Below the pieces are notes generated by a model. That model made no database searches, was not told where the DNA came from, and was given only the letters and a program-made list of their open reading frames with translations. This document shows positions 18,714 to 27,478 of a stretch of 64,000 bases of DNA, piece after piece (positions within the stretch are counted from its first letter, which is position 1; each line of letters begins with the position of its first letter). A program made the translations under genes and the position numbers. The stretch comes from Haloferax massiliensis (GTDB lineage: Archaea > Halobacteriota > Halobacteria > Halobacteriales > Haloferacaceae), in contig NZ_CSTE01000002.1 of the NCBI RefSeq assembly GCF_001368915.1, positions 1,470,615-1,534,614 on the forward strand, in the 5' to 3' direction.

Positions 18714-19607
18714 ATGCGAATCGTTCCACCCCGCCTGTACGGTGCGGTCGTCCACAGTTCAGTGTTCCTCGGCGCGTCGACCATCGCCGAAGTGTTCGTC
18801 GCGTCCTCGCTCGCCGGCATCCCGCCGAACGCCGCCCTCGTCGTCGGCTTTCTCATCACCGTCGGCATCTACAACTTCGACAAGCTCGCGGACCTCGACG
18901 CCGACGAAGAGAACTACGCGGAGCGGACCGCGTTCGTCGCCGCCCACCCGCGGATGTACGCCGGCTTCTCCGCGCTCGCAATCGTCGGTGCACTCTGGCT
19001 CGCCGTCCGGCACGGCGGCGTCTACGGACTCGGGCTGACGCTGTTCCCGGGCGTCGTCGCGGTGTTCTACAGCGCCCCGCTCGTGCCGCTTCCCTCGGTC
19101 GACCGGCTCAAGGACGTCTTCCTCGTCAACACCGCCTCGGTGTCGCTCGCGTGGGCGGTCCTCGTCGGATTCGCCCCGCTCGCGGTCGCCGCGACGACCC
19201 CCGAGTACGCCGCCGGCGCGACCGTCGCGGCGGTCTGGTTCTTCCTCCGCTCGGCCATCTCCGTCGAGGTCCACAACGTCCGAGACGTGACGGGCGACGC
19301 GCGAAACGGCGTCGAGACCCTGCCGACGGTCCTCGGCGTCCGCCGCACGCAACTGAGCCTCTACGCGCTGGAGCTGGTGTCGCTCGGACTCGTGTGGGCC
19401 GCGGCCCGAGTCGGTGTGGTCCCCGCGTGGGCACCGTTCGCGCTCTTGCCCGCGGTCGCCTACTCGACGTTGATAACCCACGCGCTCACCGGGTCGGACC
19501 GCTCGGTCGAACGGCTCTGTACGCTCCGCGACGCCGAGGGCGCGTTGATGGCCGCCGGCATCGCGGTCGTCGCCGCGGTCGCCGGAACCGGCGGGACGCT
19601 CGGGTGA
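18714..19607 (+). CDS. UbiA family prenyltransferase
   Basis: The ATG at 18714 gives a 297-residue integral membrane protein with about eight helices. The two Asp-rich motifs of UbiA enzymes are recognisable: NFDKLADLDADEEN at about 54-67 and NVRDVTGDARNG at about 186-197. These bind prenyl diphosphate through Mg2+. Haloarchaea use such enzymes for menaquinone, archaeol lipids and bacterioruberin; which one this is cannot be decided here. The first motif (DxxxDxDxE) is slightly atypical. Confidence 0.88.
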   Translation: MRIVPPRLYGAVVHSSVFLGASTIAEVFVASSLAGIPPNAALVVGFLITVGIYNFDKLADLDADEENYAERTAFVAAHPRMYAGFSALAIVGALWLAVRHGGVYGLGLTLFPGVVAVFYSAPLVPLPSVDRLKDVFLVNTASVSLAWAVLVGFAPLAVAATTPEYAAGATVAAVWFFLRSAISVEVHNVRDVTGDARNGVETLPTVLGVRRTQLSLYALELVSLGLVWAAARVGVVPAWAPFALLPAVAYSTLITHALTGSDRSVERLCTLRDAEGALMAAGIAVVAAVAGTGGTLG

Positions 19608-19717
19608 CGCGTCGACCAGAGCCGAGACGCTGGACCGACGCGGCGCCGGTCCGCGTCGAGACAGCCACCGCAGATTCTCGAATACTCTTTTGTTACACCG
19701 TGTGAATTACCACTGTA

Positions 19718-21499
19718 GTGACTCCGAACCACGAGTGGGGAACCATCGGCCAGTTGGTGTTCGGGGGAACGGTGAGTTCCCAACTCCTCACACAGCCGAC
19801 CCCCCTCGTGGTCGTCGTCGTCGGGTTGATGGTCACCACCGGGGTCGTAAGCGGCTACGTCGCCCTGTTCGCGTGGCGGCGGCGGTCGATGCCCGGTGCC
19901 AGCGGGCTGGCCGTACTCGCGTTCGCCAGCGGCTGGTGGTCGTCGGGCTATCTCCTCGAACTCGTCGTCGCGGACGTCGCACTCAAGCTCACGCTCGCCA
20001 AACTCCAGTGGGTCGGCGTCCTCGCGGCCCCCATCGCCTGGTTCTTCTTCGCGTTCTCCTACGCCGGCCGAGACCGCTTTACCTCGCCGCCGTCGCTTTG
20101 CGTCCTCTCGTTGCTCCCGGCGGTCGGCCTCCTCGCCGTCTGGACCAACTCCGCACACCACATGATGTGGACCTCGGTCACCGTCGTTCCCGCCGTGGGA
20201 CGGACCATCACCGTCCTCCAGACGGAGTGGGGGCCGCTGTACTGGATCGTACTGGGATACAGCTACCTGCTGTGGCTCGCCGGCGCAATCGTCATCTTCC
20301 GGACGGCGCTCGACATGCCGAACATCTACCGCTTGCAGGCGACGACCCTCATCCTCGGGACGCTGATGCCCGTGCTCGGGAACTTCGCGACGACCCTCCT
20401 CGAACTCTACGGCGCGGCGATCGACATGACTCCCGCGGCGTTCGCGTTCGCGGGGCTCGCCTGCACCGTCGCCATCAGCCGCTACGAACTCCTCGAATCC
20501 CGGCCGGTCCCGCGGTGGGTCGCCCGCGACCGCGTCGTCGAGACGATGGCCGACGCGGTGGTCGTCACCGACACCAAATGGCGCGTCACCGACGTCAACC
20601 GGGCGGCCGCGCAGGTTCTGAACGATACCCCCGCCGAGCTCAAGGGCCGTCCCGTCGGGGACGTCGTCGAGGAGTTCTCGCCCGACCAGCGGGACACAGA
20701 CCAGGTCACGGTCAGACTCGGGTCGAGCCAGCGGTACTTCGAACTCCGGACGAGCTCCTTCTGCGACCATCACGGCCGCGACATCGGCCACGCGCTCGTC
20801 TTCCGCGATGTGACCGACCGCCGGCTGAACCTCCAGCAACTCGAAGTGATGAACCGCGTCCTCCGCCACAACCTCCGGACCGAGGCGAACCTCCTCGAAG
20901 GCTACGCCAACCTCGTCTTGGACGACATCGACGGCGGCGAGTTCGACGACGCGCGGGACCACGCGCAGACGCTCCAAGACCACGCGCAGACGCTCGTCAA
21001 CATCAGCCAGAAGGCGCGAAAGCTCGGCGCGACCCGCGGCAGTGACGGGAACGGCGACGCTCGACTCCACCCCGCCGCAGTCCAGATACGCGCCGCCACG
21101 GACGCCGTCCGCGCCGATTTCGCCTGCGCGAACGTCCGGCTCCTCGAACTCCCCGACAACGACGTGGTCTGTGCGCCCACGCTCGAACCCATCGTCCGGG
21201 AACTCGTCGAAAACGGCGTCGAGCACAACGGGTCGTCGACGCCGGTCGTCTCCGTGACGGCGAGCTGGGAGGACGACGAACTCGTGATTCGAATCGAGGA
21301 CAACGGGCCCGGAATCGACGCGAGCGAACTCGCCGCCATCAACGCCCACGGCGAGACGCAGCTCAGACACGCGAGCGGCCTCGGCCTCTGGCTGGTGAAG
21401 TGGGGCGTCGACCAGCTCGGCGGCACAGTCGTGTACCACCGCCGCGAGGAGGGCGGGACCGAGGTGGTGCTTCGGATTCAGGCGGTGCGGGCCGAATAG
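19718..21499 (+). CDS. 7TM-sensor PAS histidine kinase
   Basis: The start is GTG at 19718, giving 593 residues. Residues 1-225 contain seven hydrophobic helices of the histidine-kinase N-terminal 7TM type (AFASGWWSSGYLLELVV, LAAPIAWFFFAFSYAGRDRF). A PAS domain follows (ADAVVVTDTKWRVTDVNRAA). The H-box is RVLRHNLRTEANLLEGY, and the HATPase has RELVENGVEHN, EDNGPGID and GLGLWLVKWG. It is probably a membrane sensor that phosphorylates an unlinked regulator. It is the last core gene before the accessory element; its C-terminus is intact. Confidence 0.92.
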   Translation: MTPNHEWGTIGQLVFGGTVSSQLLTQPTPLVVVVVGLMVTTGVVSGYVALFAWRRRSMPGASGLAVLAFASGWWSSGYLLELVVADVALKLTLAKLQWVGVLAAPIAWFFFAFSYAGRDRFTSPPSLCVLSLLPAVGLLAVWTNSAHHMMWTSVTVVPAVGRTITVLQTEWGPLYWIVLGYSYLLWLAGAIVIFRTALDMPNIYRLQATTLILGTLMPVLGNFATTLLELYGAAIDMTPAAFAFAGLACTVAISRYELLESRPVPRWVARDRVVETMADAVVVTDTKWRVTDVNRAAAQVLNDTPAELKGRPVGDVVEEFSPDQRDTDQVTVRLGSSQRYFELRTSSFCDHHGRDIGHALVFRDVTDRRLNLQQLEVMNRVLRHNLRTEANLLEGYANLVLDDIDGGEFDDARDHAQTLQDHAQTLVNISQKARKLGATRGSDGNGDARLHPAAVQIRAATDAVRADFACANVRLLELPDNDVVCAPTLEPIVRELVENGVEHNGSSTPVVSVTASWEDDELVIRIEDNGPGIDASELAAINAHGETQLRHASGLGLWLVKWGVDQLGGTVVYHRREEGGTEVVLRIQAVRAE

Positions 21500-21557
21500 C
21501 GTGTACCTGATTTATGCAGACATCGCCGAAGAGATGACTGCAGATACTGAGTGAACC

Positions 21558-21624
21558 GCCTCGGGGTCAAGCCCCGAGGCACTCGGCCTGCTCCGCCTGT
21601 AGAGTAACTCTGCACTCGGCCTGC
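21558..21624. repeat. GC-rich hairpin and 13-bp direct repeat at element edge
   Basis: A perfect 9-bp stem with a 5-nt loop (GCCTCGGGG / CCCCGAGGC) occupies 21558-21580. GCACTCGGCCTGC then occurs twice, at 21579-21591 and 21612-21624, ending against the stop of the integrase gene. The hairpin could be a terminator for the kinase gene (no T-run follows) or the end of a lost insertion sequence. The position next to the integrase makes an attachment-site or IS-end scar possible. Confidence 0.5.
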
Positions 21625-22746
21625 CTAAACGTCCTGAGTTAGTCTGTAGATCTTCTCCCGGTACGTTGCTTCGATGTCTTCGTAATAGGCGTGAAGATAC
21701 GCATCGATCCCACTACTATTCGTGAAACTACCAGTTCGGTCGCCGCGGAGATACTTCACGAGTTGCCGATTCAGATTTTGCTCAACACGCCAGTATGTGG
21801 TGAATCGATGTCGACCGAAGTGACTCGTAATCGGTCGGTATGAATCTGTTTCTGCGTACTCCGGATGGAAGTTTGACTTCCAGACCTTGTTCACACCCTT
21901 TACTGTCATCTGGGTGTGGCTCTTTTTCGAAAGAAACAGCCATGGCTCTCCGTTCTTCGGCCGTGCATAAAGATAGCGATCAAGAAGCGAACGTAGCTCT
22001 GTATCTAATGGGAGCAGTCGCGGTCTAACCGATTTGTTCCCGTTCCGCTCATCCCGAGACGGAATATACACCAGGTTTGACCGTGTGCCTAGTGCTTCGT
22101 GCGAGCCGAGGTTGGAATATGCTTCATTTGTACGTGACTCTGTTAGTCGACAGTCTTCGAGACGGAGGTTCGAAACTTCACCAGCGCGTAAGCCAAGCTT
22201 CAACTGAAGCATGATGAGTGTTCTCCCCCGGAGACTGGTTACGGAGGCAATCATATCTCGAAGCTCTGGAATTGTGACCTTTCGATGCTCCTTAGTCTTC
22301 TTGACACGCAACGGGACCCGTTTCTTGGCCAGCTCGAATGGGTTGTAGCCGTCTTCATGTGGGAACACAGGGTCTGCCTGCCAGTACTGATACGCCCGGT
22401 TGAGCTTGCGTAGTTTTTCTTTAATTGTTCGTGACGTGTTTCCGCGGCCACCCTCTTGTTTTGGTGCACGCTGTGTCTCGATGTAAGCCTCCACATGTTC
22501 GAGCGCAGGACAAGCTGGATGTCGTCCCATCTCGTACATATGTGAGCGCCACTCGTCGAAGACATACCCAAAGTGTCCCAGAGTTGCTGAAGAGAGATTC
22601 CGTGCGTTTAGTACTTCCTCTGAGAACACCTGGAATGGGTCGACGGTCGTCTCTTTGAACGTTGGTTCAAGCGCGGCAAGTGGGTCTATGGACTGACCGA
22701 ATTCATCCGCTAATGTCTCACGAGAAGTTGATGAGTGTTCAGTCAC
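21625..22746 (-). CDS. Tyrosine recombinase/integrase
   Basis: I place the start at the GTG at 22746, which overlaps the TGA of the gene upstream (GTGA). The protein of about 373 residues has an N-terminal SAM-like core-binding domain and a C-terminal catalytic domain. The first catalytic Arg is in KLGLRAGEVSNL. The HxxR box is SHFGRHRFTTYWR, and the nucleophile Tyr lies in DAYLHAYYEDI. This is a phage-integrase family protein of the size used by integrating archaeal plasmids. Its codons are less GC-rich than those of the kinase gene next to it, in line with transfer. Its 3' end faces the core genome at 21.6 kb. Confidence 0.92.
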   Translation of the reverse strand: MTEHSSTSRETLADEFGQSIDPLAALEPTFKETTVDPFQVFSEEVLNARNLSSATLGHFGYVFDEWRSHMYEMGRHPACPALEHVEAYIETQRAPKQEGGRGNTSRTIKEKLRKLNRAYQYWQADPVFPHEDGYNPFELAKKRVPLRVKKTKEHRKVTIPELRDMIASVTSLRGRTLIMLQLKLGLRAGEVSNLRLEDCRLTESRTNEAYSNLGSHEALGTRSNLVYIPSRDERNGNKSVRPRLLPLDTELRSLLDRYLYARPKNGEPWLFLSKKSHTQMTVKGVNKVWKSNFHPEYAETDSYRPITSHFGRHRFTTYWRVEQNLNRQLVKYLRGDRTGSFTNSSGIDAYLHAYYEDIEATYREKIYRLTQDV

Positions 22747-23240
22747 GCAGAATCCTCTTCCTTGTGCCGTGGGCGAACGGTATCCCATTTCTCAATTTTC
22801 ACATCCCAAATGGCACCAGTCGCACCACCGGCAATGACAGCAAGCATTACTGGAGAATACCGATGTGGGTGGTCAGTATGCCACAACAACCAATCGTAGA
22901 AACGCTTCACACGAACCCAGTAATTGTACGCAGTTGCAGGTGATTTAGTATCGAGAAGGCGTCGACACCAACGCTCAACGTGTGTTGGTGTCGCAAGGGC
23001 GTGATGACGCTGCAAATCGCCCATATGTTCGAGCCAATGTGATCCAGCCCGATCAACGGCCTCGTTGTACCGTCGACCAGAGCCACGTCCGTACTCGTAT
23101 TCCTCACAAAATTCGGTCCAAACATCTCGGTCTTGGTACGTCGGCTGATACCGTGACAGTCGGTGAACCTCAGGAACGTCACCAATACGAGCGTATATTC
23201 CAACGCGATCTATCGCAACTCTTGATTTCGTTCGTCTCAT
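22743..23240 (-). CDS. Small protein with integrase core-binding-like domain
   Basis: The ATG at 23240 gives 165 residues starting MRRTKSRVAIDRVGIYARIG. The central helical part (THVERWCRRLLDTKSPATAY, then NYWVRVKRFYDWLLWH) resembles the SAM-like N-terminal domain of tyrosine recombinases, but there is no catalytic domain. It overlaps the integrase start by 4 bp, so the two are translationally coupled. It may be a recombination accessory or DNA-binding partner; an autoregulator is also possible given the palindrome just upstream. Function is inference. Confidence 0.72.
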   Translation of the reverse strand: MRRTKSRVAIDRVGIYARIGDVPEVHRLSRYQPTYQDRDVWTEFCEEYEYGRGSGRRYNEAVDRAGSHWLEHMGDLQRHHALATPTHVERWCRRLLDTKSPATAYNYWVRVKRFYDWLLWHTDHPHRYSPVMLAVIAGGATGAIWDVKIEKWDTVRPRHKEEDSA

Positions 23241-23258
23241 ACGTAATTGTCGACCGAA

Positions 23259-23284
23259 TACAGCCGACACCCCTGTCGGCTGTA
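23259..23284. promoter_or_regulatory. Perfect 11-bp palindrome upstream of the integrase operon
   Basis: TACAGCCGACA and its exact reverse complement are separated by CCCC. The palindrome starts 19 bp before the ATG at 23240 and lies just downstream of a TATA-like TTTTATTA on the minus strand (about 23285-23292). A site covering the transcription start is a typical position for a repressor operator; recombinase binding is the alternative. Confidence 0.6.
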
Positions 23285-23801
23285 ATAAAATCGCAGTACG
23301 ATTGCTCGCCAACAGTAGCCACCAATATTAATTTCCCTGATGGGAATTGTGATGAAAACGCACGTGGCCCAGTATGATTGAACTTTATCAGTATCATAAT
23401 TGAGTTCTGTGCAAGATATATCCCTCGCTATTGAGAAAGACAAGCAATAGTCACCAAACCAACCCAATCGATGATGAGTTGAACGCTGTCACCATTCGAG
23501 CGAGGCAAAAATCTGTCTCCCAAGGATAATTCACCCATTCGCTCGGCTCCGGAAAGCAGTAGTACACGCTTGCTCTTTTGCCCATACGGGCAGATTCGAG
23601 TCGTCCAAGACACTGTCCACGGCTCTGATTGACTGGGGGACTCACAGGCACTCACCTGACTCAACGGCGAATGGTGCGGGATTGAGGTGTGGGCGGTGCC
23701 TGACGAGACAGCGGTCGTCAACTTGGATTCGGTACATGACCGAGCGGAAAGCCCACTCGCCAACGGCTAAAACATAAACCACCTGCCGCCGATGTCGTCG
23801 T
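23285..23801. other. Intergenic region, about 500 bp, no supported gene
   Basis: Several short overlapping frames occur here, but none has coherent domains or haloarchaeal composition. The stretch 23285-23420 is AT-rich and probably contains the integrase promoter. Near 23767-23779 the sequence TAAAACATAAACC lies about 25-35 nt before the ATG at 23802 and is the likely TATA region of that gene. Confidence 0.5.
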
Positions 23802-25247
23802 ATGGTTCTCCAGGCTCGGACGGTTGCGGTCGTCCTCCTCGTCTTTATCGCCGGCTGTACTGGTGCCGGTGGCCCCACACCCGAGACAGGAACAACTGCA
23901 TCGCCGGCAGCAACGTCCACGACGGCACCGACTGCGACGACACTGTCACCACAGACTGTTTCGTCAGTCAACGGGACACTCGAAGTCCATTTCATCAACG
24001 TCGGCCAGTCCGTCAGTACGCTCCTCATCGCCCCTAACGGAGAGACGATGCTTATCGACACCGGTGATTTCCGAGACGACGGCGAACATGTGCTTTCGTA
24101 CCTCCAAGCACACAATATCGACCGCATTGACTACCTCGTAACCTCGCATGCTGATGCGGACCACATCGGTGGGAATGCCGCCATTATCGACTACTTCGAA
24201 ACACAGGCAGACGGTATCGGTGCGGTGTACGACCCCGGAATCACCTCCACGTCGCAGACGTACGAGGCGTATCTCGACGCCGTCGAACAACACGACGTGC
24301 CGCTGTACCGGACACAGGCCGGCGACGAGATTCAGATGGGTGCCGTGACCTCGCAGGTGCTGTCGCCGCCCGAGGGCTACCTAGCAAACGAAGACCGCAA
24401 CGAGAACAGTATCGTCCTCATGGCCCAGTTCGGAACGAGTCGGTTCCTGTTTACCGGTGATGCCGAACACGAAGCCGAAGAGTACCTCCTTGACACGTAC
24501 GGCTCACAGTTGCACGCGACGGTGCTCAAAACGGGCCACCACGGTTCAGGTGGGAGTACAACCGCGCCGTTCTTGGCGGCGGCCCAGCCGAACGTTGCCG
24601 TCGTCTCGAGCGCATACGACTCCCAATATGGCCACCCGAACGAAGAGACGCTGTCCCGGCTGGCAGCACAGTCCGTGCCGACGTACTGGACGGCAACCCA
24701 CGGCACGATTGTCTTCGAAAGCGACGGCCAGCGAATCACCGTGGGAACCCAACGGGATGCACCGACCGAGCCGACACGCCTCCGCGAGGGAATGCCAATT
24801 GAACCGGGGACGACTGGTGCGGTGACGGCCCGGACGACCATCACGACCAACGGAACGGTCACGACGCTCACGCCAGTCGCAACTGACGGCGGGACCGAAA
24901 CCGAGACCCCAGCCGCGTCGCTCGCAGTCGCGGACGTCCACGCCGACGCCGCGGGAGACGACGCGGACAACCTGAACGACGAGTACATCATCTTCGAGAA
25001 CACCGGGAGTGACGCCCTCGATATCTCCGGCTGGACAGTTACCGATGCCGCAGGCCGGGCCTATACGTTCCCGCCGGACACGACACTCGCCGCAGGCGAG
25101 ACCCTCTCCCTCCATACCGGAACGGGGACCGATACGTCGACAGACTACTACTGGGGCTCCGGCTCGGCCATCTGGAACAACGGTGGCGATACCATCACCG
25201 TGACGGATAATACCGGTGCAGTCGTACTCGAAGAGACGTACGCATGA
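23802..25247 (+). CDS. Secreted MBL-fold lipoprotein with lamin-tail-like domain
   Basis: The 481-residue protein has a short signal peptide with lipobox FIAGCTG, then a Thr-rich linker. Next is a metallo-beta-lactamase domain of the ComEC/Rec2 type (VHFINVGQSVSTLLIAP, LVTSHADADHIGG, RFLFTGDAEHEAEEYLL, LKTGHHGSGGST). The HxHxDH-like motif is SHADADH, with Ala at the second position. The C-terminal 110 residues form a beta-rich lamin-tail-like domain (EYIIFENTGSDALDISGWTV). Such proteins are thought to be extracellular nucleases or phosphoesterases and may handle DNA outside the cell. It overlaps the DUF3006 gene by ATGA. Confidence 0.9.
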   Translation: MVLQARTVAVVLLVFIAGCTGAGGPTPETGTTASPAATSTTAPTATTLSPQTVSSVNGTLEVHFINVGQSVSTLLIAPNGETMLIDTGDFRDDGEHVLSYLQAHNIDRIDYLVTSHADADHIGGNAAIIDYFETQADGIGAVYDPGITSTSQTYEAYLDAVEQHDVPLYRTQAGDEIQMGAVTSQVLSPPEGYLANEDRNENSIVLMAQFGTSRFLFTGDAEHEAEEYLLDTYGSQLHATVLKTGHHGSGGSTTAPFLAAAQPNVAVVSSAYDSQYGHPNEETLSRLAAQSVPTYWTATHGTIVFESDGQRITVGTQRDAPTEPTRLREGMPIEPGTTGAVTARTTITTNGTVTTLTPVATDGGTETETPAASLAVADVHADAAGDDADNLNDEYIIFENTGSDALDISGWTVTDAAGRAYTFPPDTTLAAGETLSLHTGTGTDTSTDYYWGSGSAIWNNGGDTITVTDNTGAVVLEETYA

Positions 25248-25543
25248 TTCCAGACGGGACGTACACGGCGACAGTCGACCGATTCGAGGACGACCGCGCG
25301 GTGTTGCTCGTCGAAGCCGACGGTCGGGATATCGACCAACTCGTCGTCGACCGCGACGAACTGCCGTGGCGAGCGAGAAACCAAAACGCGGTCTTGACGA
25401 TTACCGTCGCCGACGGCGCATACGACGGTGGCCAGTACGAACCCGACGAAACCGAGGCGCGAACCGAGGCCGCTCAGTCGCGCTTCGACCGACTCTCGCG
25501 CCGCCCGCCGGCCGCTTCCGATGCGGACGACGAAGACACCTGA
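25244..25543 (+). CDS. DUF3006 family small protein
   Basis: This 99-residue acidic protein starts MIPDGTYTATVDRFEDDRAV and contains the short beta-barrel-like region of DUF3006 (VLLVEADGRDIDQLVVDRDE). Its ATG lies inside the stop of the MBL lipoprotein gene. DUF3006 genes commonly follow ComEC-like MBL genes in bacteria and archaea, which supports the family call. Its function is unknown; a partner or inhibitor of the MBL protein is a guess. Confidence 0.85.
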   Translation: MIPDGTYTATVDRFEDDRAVLLVEADGRDIDQLVVDRDELPWRARNQNAVLTITVADGAYDGGQYEPDETEARTEAAQSRFDRLSRRPPAASDADDEDT

Positions 25544-25620
25544 GCCGAAAGCAGCCGACTGTCGCCGCCGTTTTTCTCAAGTTGCGCGCTCGAGGAGAGC
25601 TAGATACTACAGAACGACTG

Positions 25621-26091
25621 TCAGGGACAGCTAAACAGCAGTTCTACGTCCCAATCTTTGGAATTAAGTCCTGTTCTGGTAATGGTGAGTGTCTTCCGTT
25701 CATTCGGTGAAAGTACACCAAACTCCTTTTTCGTGATGGTTGATGGCTCAAACCCTCCTTTCTCTCTGTAGAAAAAGACTTGTGCGGCAACTTGTGTCGG
25801 GAAATCAACAACACTCGAGACTGTTAACTCTACACTCTCAATTTCTGTTGTGCCATTCGCATATCCTTCCCACCGAGCTTTGGTGAGCGATTCGTCCTCA
25901 ATCTTTGACGTCTCACAGGTTGGCGCTAACTGGCCAGAATCGTCACTAGTCTGTGTAGTCTGTGTTGACCCAGAATTCGTATTCACTGCTTCTGCCTCAC
26001 TTTCTCCCCCAGTACAGCCAGCAATCGCTCCCACCAACCCGGCAGTAGTTGCGGCGATAAATTTCCTCCTTGCAAAACTAGTTTCATTCAT
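25621..26091 (-). CDS. Tat-type lipoprotein of unknown function
   Basis: The 156-residue precursor begins MNETSFARRKFIAATTAG, a twin-arginine signal, and has a lipobox ending AIAGC. After a Ser/Thr-rich linker, the mature domain has about 100 residues with two or three Cys (PTCETSKI, LLFSCP) and an immunoglobulin-like beta pattern (SVELTVSSVVDFPTQVAAQV). An AT-rich stretch upstream (26115-26140) can hold its promoter. Codon use is less GC-biased than in the core genes. It converges on the DUF3006 gene. Confidence 0.82.
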   Translation of the reverse strand: MNETSFARRKFIAATTAGLVGAIAGCTGGESEAEAVNTNSGSTQTTQTSDDSGQLAPTCETSKIEDESLTKARWEGYANGTTEIESVELTVSSVVDFPTQVAAQVFFYREKGGFEPSTITKKEFGVLSPNERKTLTITRTGLNSKDWDVELLFSCP

Positions 26092-26172
26092 GGGTGGTCA
26101 TCATAACCATCGGCTATAACACTATAGATTAAAATACCATCTTTGAGAATTTGACGGAGGCGCTCGCCTCTC

Positions 26173-27102
26173 TCACGTCAGTTCGGTGAGTTCGACGTAG
26201 CGCGCTCTGAGCGTTGGGACCGACACGTCCGCGAGTGTGGCGAGTTCGGTCTGTGTCGGGGCGACATCCAACTCCGTTCCCGCAAGATAGAGACACGCTG
26301 CGGCGACGCCAGCTGGATTCCGCCCGTTTGTAATCCCCTCCTCATCGGCACTCGTCGCGAGTTCGTACGCCCGCGACTGTACCTGTGAGGAGAGTCCGCT
26401 GTCCGACCCGAGCCGAGTAACGTACGTTCGAGCGGTGACGACCTGAGCATTGATTCCTAACTCGCTATTGAGCGCCCGGTAGCCCGTCTGGACCTGGTCA
26501 CACGAACAGCGCGCGACGCTCGCGATTTCATCACGTGGACGTGGCAGGCCACGCCGCCGACACGTCGCATACAGGCTCCCCGCGGCAATCATCTCGACAG
26601 ACCGCCCTCGGATGAGGTCTGCGTCCTGGGCATGCCGGTAGAGCTGACTCGCCTCTTCGATGAGACTCCACGAGAAGTCGAGTGCGCTCCCCATCCGGAT
26701 AATCTCACCGAGCGCCGTCGCGAGGTTCCGCTCCCCTTTCGACTCGAAGCGTGCCCGCCGATGCTCGCGCCGAAGCCGGTGGAGTTGGCGTCGCTTCTTG
26801 GACGATACCGTCCGTCCGTTCGCATCACGGTTGTAGCCGATTTCCGCTGAAACGCCTCTGTCGTGCCGCGTCGGGGTGAGTTTTCCACCCGTTCGTGGAA
26901 CTGAGTGTGGATCTTCGTCGAACACACGCGGACCATGCGTATGGTCGAAATAGTACTGGTCGACGATGAGTCCACACCCCTCGCAGGCTGTTTCACCGCC
27001 ATCTGTCCTCAGTCGTCCGTCACATTCGGGACACTCGCTAGCGTCGATGGATTTCCCGCACGATTCGTCGAAGGTCCGGTCGTAGATTTCTCTCAGAGAC
27101 AT
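26173..27102 (-). CDS. tfb: Transcription initiation factor TFB
   Basis: From the ATG at 27102 the protein has 309 residues. The N-terminal zinc ribbon (ECPECDGRL, CEGCGLIVD) and B-finger-like linker (GGKLTPTRHDRGVSAEIG) precede two cyclin-like repeats (ALGEIIRMGSALDFSWSLIE and AGVAAACLYLAGTELDVAPT). Haloarchaea carry many TFBs; this one lies on the accessory element and so may steer transcription of that element. Longer upstream frames include the shared promoter element at 27135-27164 and are unlikely. It is shorter and less typical in the linker than housekeeping TFBs. Confidence 0.93.
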   Translation of the reverse strand: MSLREIYDRTFDESCGKSIDASECPECDGRLRTDGGETACEGCGLIVDQYYFDHTHGPRVFDEDPHSVPRTGGKLTPTRHDRGVSAEIGYNRDANGRTVSSKKRRQLHRLRREHRRARFESKGERNLATALGEIIRMGSALDFSWSLIEEASQLYRHAQDADLIRGRSVEMIAAGSLYATCRRRGLPRPRDEIASVARCSCDQVQTGYRALNSELGINAQVVTARTYVTRLGSDSGLSSQVQSRAYELATSADEEGITNGRNPAGVAAACLYLAGTELDVAPTQTELATLADVSVPTLRARYVELTELT

Positions 27103-27134
27103 TGTTGTCGGTCGTGAGGTGGCCTGATTCACCA

Positions 27135-27164
27135 CCCCGCACCCCTCAAGGGGGGAATAAAATT
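27135..27164 (-). promoter_or_regulatory. Shared hairpin promoter element, copy 1 (tfb)
   Basis: On the minus strand a TATA-like TTTTATT is followed at once by CCCCCC, TTGA and GGGG, then GTGCGGGG. The C-run and G-run can pair. The ATG of tfb lies about 35 nt further on. The same arrangement precedes three other genes of the element. Confidence 0.7.
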
Positions 27165-27206
27165 GGCAGGCGGTGCGCCGGGTGTCGTTGTCACGTCGAC
27201 CGCGAC

Positions 27207-27431
27207 CTACACCGGTTGGGATGGACAGCCCTGCTCGAACCCGGACGGCTCGTTCCGTTCGTCTCCGCACTGGACACAGCGCCAGACACGCCGCCGACCC
27301 TGGTCGAACTGCGTGAGTGTTTCGATCGACGGTGTTCCGTCGTCGTCCCACTCGGTGATGACCTGGATCTTGTGTCCGGTCGGTGTTCGCTCGGCGATGC
27401 CGCTGTCGTGTTTGGTATCGTTCGTTGTCAT
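27207..27431 (-). CDS. Small zinc-finger protein, paralogue of the SWIM protein N-domain
   Basis: The ATG at 27431 gives 74 residues. It contains GHKIQVITEWDDDG and VWRCVQCGDERNEPSGFEQG, followed by a final Cys, i.e. Cys-x2-Cys plus a downstream Cys. The pattern GH..., TEW, W-R-C-x2-CG-x-ERN and F repeats in the first half of the 182-residue protein encoded just upstream at 27478-28026, so the two are paralogues. It has its own copy of the shared promoter element at 27451-27478. Function is unknown; nucleic-acid or protein binding through zinc is likely. Confidence 0.78.
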   Translation of the reverse strand: MTTNDTKHDSGIAERTPTGHKIQVITEWDDDGTPSIETLTQFDQGRRRVWRCVQCGDERNEPSGFEQGCPSQPV

Positions 27432-27450
27432 CGGAAGTACGAGGGAAGTT

Positions 27451-27478
27451 CCCACACCCCTCAGGGGGAGATAGAATT
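27451..27478 (-). promoter_or_regulatory. Shared hairpin promoter element, copy 2
   Basis: On the minus strand the order is AATTCTATCT, CCCCC, TGA, GGGGTGTGGG. The TATA-like part is TTCTATC rather than TTTTATC. The ATG at 27431 lies 20 nt beyond. Confidence 0.68.

Noticed and set aside
21490..21625. tRNA gene as integration site
   Set aside because: No cloverleaf or T-arm sequence was seen; only a hairpin and a direct repeat.
23428..23763. Minus-strand frame between integrase unit and MBL lipoprotein gene
   Set aside because: No motif and odd composition; it lies in a probable promoter region.
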